DNA from: Actinobacteria bacterium HGW-Actinobacteria-2
GTDB lineage: Bacteria > Actinomycetota > Actinomycetes > Propionibacteriales > Propionibacteriaceae
Assembly (NCBI GenBank): GCA_002841335.1
Contig: PHEY01000002.1
Location: 372,001 to 436,000, forward strand
Reading direction: 5' to 3'
Length of the DNA stretch: 64,000 nucleotides
A model generated the notes under the pieces. The model saw nothing but the letters and a program-made list of their open reading frames with translations, searched no databases and was not told where the DNA came from. Positions within the stretch are counted from its first letter, which is position 1; every line of letters starts with the position of its first letter. Shown piece by piece: positions 60,833-64,000 of the stretch. The position numbers and the translations under genes were made by a program.

Positions 60833-62653
60833 TCAGTCCTGGGTGACCCGGGTGACGTGGGCCTGGAAGGCCGCCTGCGGACCGTCCGGGGTGTCCCCGA
60901 GCACATGCTTCTTCATCTCCAGGCGCGCCGGCTTCAACCGGTCCGGCCCCAAGGCCTCAGCCATCGCCTCGTCCAACCCCGTCAGATCGGGCGAGATCAG
61001 GTAGGAGCTGGCCTGGGACGGGAACGTGGCCACGAACTCCTCTGCCGACAGCCCCCGCGGGTTGCAGGTGATGATCGGCCGAGCGGTGTAGAGAAAGTCC
61101 GTGGCGACGCTGGAGATGTCGGAGATCAACACGTCGGCATTGCTGAGGCAGTCGGTCAGCGACAGGTTCTCATCAGCGGTGACCAGGTGGCCCTTGCCCG
61201 CACGCCGCAGGATCGTGGAGATCTCGGTGATCGCGGTCAGCATCGAGGGCCGCGAGATCCCGCTGGCCGGATGCGGCCGGAACCAGACCCGGACGTCGGG
61301 GTAGTCACGCAACAGCCGACGGACCAGCCGCACGCCCATCCGATCCAGCGAGGAGTAGGACGTCTGGTCGTAGTAGCCCTCGAAGGTCGGGGCATAGAGC
61401 ACGATCGGGTGTTCGTGGTCGGTCGGCCCGATCGGCAGCTCAGCCACCTGGGGACGTCCGATCACCGCGAATCGCTCGGGCGGCATGTCGATGCCGGCCG
61501 CCGGATAGCGGTCCATGGCTGCTTGTCCGGCCACCCACACCTCGTCAACGCCACGGGCCAGGTTGTTGGCGCTGGTGGCCTTGTCGGAATCGCCATGCAG
61601 GAGCATCACGTGCTTGAGTCTCGGGTCACGCTGCAGTTGGCCATTACGTTCACCGAAGGCCAGGTAGAAGGCGACCTTGATACTCGGCAGGATCAGCCGC
61701 TCCACGTCCCGCGGAGTGGGGGCGTACACGACCGGATGGCGGGTCTGCTCGAGCCCGGCTAGTTGGCTGGCTTCGCGCACCAGCAGGAGGCCGTTCTCCG
61801 TCAGCGCGTTCAGCGCCGACAGCCACTGGTTGGCGATGTACTTCGACTGCCCGGCACCCAAGGAGATGTAGACCAGGAACGACGGCGCCAGCTCGGTCAG
61901 CTTCTCGATCACCGGACGGCCCATCTTGGCCACGTCCCGGCGCGCGGCGTAGGCCTGCCACGCCGTCCAGCCCGCGTACAGCAGAGCGGTCTCGGCCATG
62001 GCCATTCCGACCGTGACTCCCAACAGGGAGTCGTTGGTCTGGGCTGGGGCGAACTCGGCGATCGCGCCGTCGACCAGTGCGACCAGCTCGATCAGGAAGA
62101 ACACCACCGGCGTCCCGGCGCCACGGGCGTAGATACGCAGATGGCGGAGCGTAGCCGACGGCTGCCGGACGCTCGCGGGGTAGAACACCAGCACCGGCGC
62201 GGTCCGTGACGTCCAGGTGGCCAGAATCGGCTGCATCACCCAGGCCAATTGGACGGCCAGGACCACCGTCACGTAAGTCATCGCGGCAGTGGCGGAGTTG
62301 GCCAGGGCGCCACCGAAGATCGCCGCGGCAGCCAGCAGGCTGCGCAACAGCGCGCGCAGCTGGGGACGTAGCCCCACCAGATCCATCAGGCGGGACGCGG
62401 GCGGATCGGCTCGCGTGGACAGCCACTCCACCAGGCCCGACACCGTCCAGGCGCCCAGCGCAATCCACGGCAAATGGGCCCAGGCGGCGATGAACAACAC
62501 CAGCATGCTGAGGGTGAAAACAGTCAGGTTGGCGCGTCCGCACCACCGGGCCAGGCCCAGGGGGACACGTCCCGGCCATGCGGCACGGGCGAGTTCCTCC
62601 CACTCGGGCACGGGTGCCCTGCCGACGTTCTCAATGGATTTGCCCCGACTCAC
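60833..62653 (-). CDS. Membrane-anchored CDP-glycerol glycerophosphotransferase-like protein, copy 2
   Basis: 606 residues. About six hydrophobic segments fill the first ~240 residues; from ~265 a Glyphos_transf domain follows: MLLHGDSDKATS, VAGQAAMDRYPAAGIDMPPER, VIGRPQVAEL, VLYAPTFEGYYDQ, WFRPHPAS and ISDISSVATDFLYTARP. It is clearly paralogous in domain order to the protein at 54298 but diverged in sequence, especially in the N-terminal part. Start GTG 62653 lies 6 nt from TAGGCT without a Shine-Dalgarno sequence. It probably polymerises or primes a polyol-phosphate chain. Confidence 0.8.
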   Translation of the reverse strand: MSRGKSIENVGRAPVPEWEELARAAWPGRVPLGLARWCGRANLTVFTLSMLVLFIAAWAHLPWIALGAWTVSGLVEWLSTRADPPASRLMDLVGLRPQLRALLRSLLAAAAIFGGALANSATAAMTYVTVVLAVQLAWVMQPILATWTSRTAPVLVFYPASVRQPSATLRHLRIYARGAGTPVVFFLIELVALVDGAIAEFAPAQTNDSLLGVTVGMAMAETALLYAGWTAWQAYAARRDVAKMGRPVIEKLTELAPSFLVYISLGAGQSKYIANQWLSALNALTENGLLLVREASQLAGLEQTRHPVVYAPTPRDVERLILPSIKVAFYLAFGERNGQLQRDPRLKHVMLLHGDSDKATSANNLARGVDEVWVAGQAAMDRYPAAGIDMPPERFAVIGRPQVAELPIGPTDHEHPIVLYAPTFEGYYDQTSYSSLDRMGVRLVRRLLRDYPDVRVWFRPHPASGISRPSMLTAITEISTILRRAGKGHLVTADENLSLTDCLSNADVLISDISSVATDFLYTARPIITCNPRGLSAEEFVATFPSQASSYLISPDLTGLDEAMAEALGPDRLKPARLEMKKHVLGDTPDGPQAAFQAHVTRVTQD

Positions 62654-62659
62654 GCCGGT

Positions 62660-62665
62660 AGCCTA
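62660..62665 (-). promoter_or_regulatory. -10 hexamer of a probable leaderless gene (CDP-glycerol transferase-like copy 2)
   Basis: TAGGCT on the minus strand, then 6 nt, then GTG 62653; identical TTAGGCT core to the pgi element. Confidence 0.45.
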
Positions 62666-62707
62666 ACCGCCCCCGGGCGGACCGGAATCATCGGCGCTGG
62701 TGATTGC

Positions 62708-63628
62708 TCACGGAGCAGAGGTCGCGACCGCCACATGAACGTGGTTGAAGTGGTTGGCGGTGACCGACCCGCGATCAGCCATCTTCTTCCACCGACCGCT
62801 GCTGGGCGTCCAGATCTTCTGCTCGAAGATGATGTGGTCGATCTTGAACTCAGCGCGATGGGCGATCAGGTACTTGGTGATCCGCCAGCCCAGAGCACTC
62901 TCGTCGCCCGGAGTCAGCATCAGATCCAGCGCGCGGCCGTTCTTGTGGAAGGAACGACCGCCGGCCCGCCAGCCACCGACCGAGTTGAGATCGGGGAACA
63001 ACGGGCAGACCGAGCGGTAGATGAAGATCGTGGTCTTGCGCAGCTTGTTCTCCACCTGAGAACCGCGGGAGCAGGGCGCCATGCTGGTGCCGTCGGGAAC
63101 GGCCGCCTCCGCAGAGTCGCTGAGCTCGTCGGCGAGCACCCAGCCGAAGCCGTCCTCGAACACGATCTTGCGATAGTCGCCCTCGATGTCGGAGGTCGCC
63201 TCCACCTGCGAGGCCGCAGAGACCCGGCCCAGCAGCTCGGCGTCCTTCGCCGGTTCGGAACGGACGTTCAGCGAACCCTCGGTGTACTGACGGCTGACGG
63301 CCAGAGCGGTGGCGTGGGCGGTCTTGGTGGTGAGCTTTGTCGGCTTGACCAGGACGAGTTCTTCGGCGATCAGCTGCTGACTGGGTACCGGCGCAGCGGC
63401 CGCCAGCGGGACACCCACGGCAGAGGCAGCGCCACCAGTGGCGCCGATCAATACCGCAGCCGCGGTGGCCGCGACGGTGATCGCAGCGGCGAGTCCGCCA
63501 CCGCGATGAAAGAGCTTGTCGACAAGGGAGGTTGCAGCACGGCGGGGGTTGATTTCCGCCACCTGGTCGGTGTCCTCGGCAGCGGGGTCGTCGACAATGT
63601 CGGCAATCCGGCGCGGCTGATACGACAT
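62708..63628 (-). CDS. Membrane-anchored SH3/M15-like peptidoglycan-associated protein
   Basis: 306 residues. A ~45-residue cytosolic N-terminus precedes a membrane anchor or signal (LAAAITVAATAAAVLIGATGG); ~115-165 is a bacterial SH3-like domain (LNVRSEPAKDAELLGRV, FGWVLADEL); ~195-300 is a C-terminal domain with SFHKNGRALDLML and NHFNHVHVAV, His/Asp positions like the M15 D-Ala-D-Ala carboxypeptidase-related ARB-07466-type fold. It likely acts on, or binds, peptidoglycan. Two cysteines could form a disulfide. AGGA precedes ATG 63628. It is separate from the polymerase gene by ~55 bp. Confidence 0.75.
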   Translation of the reverse strand: MSYQPRRIADIVDDPAAEDTDQVAEINPRRAATSLVDKLFHRGGGLAAAITVAATAAAVLIGATGGAASAVGVPLAAAAPVPSQQLIAEELVLVKPTKLTTKTAHATALAVSRQYTEGSLNVRSEPAKDAELLGRVSAASQVEATSDIEGDYRKIVFEDGFGWVLADELSDSAEAAVPDGTSMAPCSRGSQVENKLRKTTIFIYRSVCPLFPDLNSVGGWRAGGRSFHKNGRALDLMLTPGDESALGWRITKYLIAHRAEFKIDHIIFEQKIWTPSSGRWKKMADRGSVTANHFNHVHVAVATSAP

Positions 63629-63764
63629 GGGCTACTTCCTGCAGACAACCTGAGTAGATTCTCAGACTAACTTAAGGATTCGGTCCCCGGCAAGCCCCCC
63701 GTCCTCCTGTCGGACACGGGGACGCCGCAATCCTCCCCGCGACGCGAGGCCAACCGGTGCCGGT

Positions 63765-64000
63765 CTAATCGCTCAGTCGCCAGCTCTGGATCTCGCCTCG
63801 TAGCTCGTCAAGGAACAGGTCCACAGCGAGCTGATCAGCAAAGATTCCCTCAGGCCACACGCCCACCGCACCGGACTCCAACCAGGCCGAGGCGCGGGAT
63901 CGAGTCAGCCGCCCGGTGGCGATCAGCGGCGGGTTGCCCAACACCCCAGGAAGGGTCTTGGCGTACTCGGCAGTGAATGCCTCCGCCGGGAACACCTGCA
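63765..64000 (-). CDS. C-terminal fragment, possibly a KDPG/KHG aldolase-like protein
   Basis: The gene enters from the right edge and stops at 63765. The visible ~78 residues include PLIATGRLTRSRASAWLESGAVGVWPEGIF, which I can only show in part here: ATGRLTRSRA and AWLESGAVGV recall the PTGG...YLxAGAxAVG end of 2-keto-3-deoxy-6-phosphogluconate aldolases. The catalytic lysine region is outside the window. The assignment is weak; the frame and stop are clear. Confidence 0.4.
   Translation of the reverse strand, partial: QVFPAEAFTAEYAKTLPGVLGNPPLIATGRLTRSRASAWLESGAVGVWPEGIFADQLAVDLFLDELRGEIQSWRLSD

Noticed and set aside
1-64000. Horizontally acquired island or prophage
   Set aside because: No integrase, transposase, phage structural gene or tRNA-flanking repeat was found; the single tRNA is not followed by an integrase.

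Overview
The window looks like a chromosomal segment of a high-GC Gram-positive bacterium (Actinomycetota). A Propionibacteriaceae or Nocardioidaceae-like host is my inference. The signs are GC-rich codon use with GTG starts, an ArfA/ArfB/ArfC-like trio, a polyphosphate glucokinase, DUF1707 and bacterial-PH-domain membrane proteins, DivIVA-like coiled-coil proteins, a wall teichoic-acid-type cluster, and many apparently leaderless genes with a TANNNT hexamer 6-7 nt before the start codon. I see no phage, insertion sequence, CRISPR array or rRNA. One tRNA-Gly (CCC) is present.

Layout. 1-9.3 kb: end of an unknown membrane protein, an ArsB/NhaD/SLC13-like permease behind a 16-codon upstream ORF, a TspO-like protein, a DUF427 protein overlapping a flavin disulfide reductase, an osmoprotectant ABC operon (binding protein, two permeases, CBS-tailed ATPase), and a soluble Aer-type PAS protein. 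9.5-13.4 kb: thiBPQ-like thiamine ABC operon under a TPP riboswitch. 13.4-18.8 kb: PadR regulator with a HAAS-like membrane partner, a HerA/DUF853 ATPase, galactokinase, and a secreted glycerophosphodiesterase. 19.1-26.9 kb: a dipeptide-type ABC operon ending in a cytosolic beta-lactamase-fold hydrolase and a dipeptide epimerase, probably for uptake and salvage of cell-wall peptides. 27-31.3 kb: arfABC and two convergent coiled-coil genes. 31.6-38.1 kb: tRNA-Gly, LuxR regulator, DUF1707 protein, two PH-domain membrane proteins, polyphosphate glucokinase, Crp/Fnr regulator, a small DUF4242 protein and a hemolysin-III-like protein. 38.3-42.4 kb: cydAB and a polysaccharide pyruvyl transferase, with three members of a palindromic repeat family in the gaps.

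42.4-64 kb is almost entirely on the minus strand and is the most distinctive part. After argS come three tandem secreted FnIII-endonuclease/exonuclease/phosphatase paralogues, a TagD-like cytidylyltransferase fused to a Gfo/Idh/MocA oxidoreductase, two secreted PLD-like paralogues, a lipoprotein, a membrane-anchored CDP-glycerol transferase-like polymerase, an SDR and an IspD/TarI-like cytidylyltransferase, a TagGH-like exporter, glucose-6-phosphate isomerase, a second CDP-glycerol transferase-like polymerase, a secreted SH3/M15-like peptidoglycan enzyme and a partial aldolase-like gene. I read this as a locus that makes, exports and possibly trims phosphodiester-linked polyol polymers. It has two separate CDP-polyol-forming modules (one split, one fused), two polymerase-like enzymes and five secreted phosphodiesterase-fold proteins. 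The substrates are inferred, not shown.
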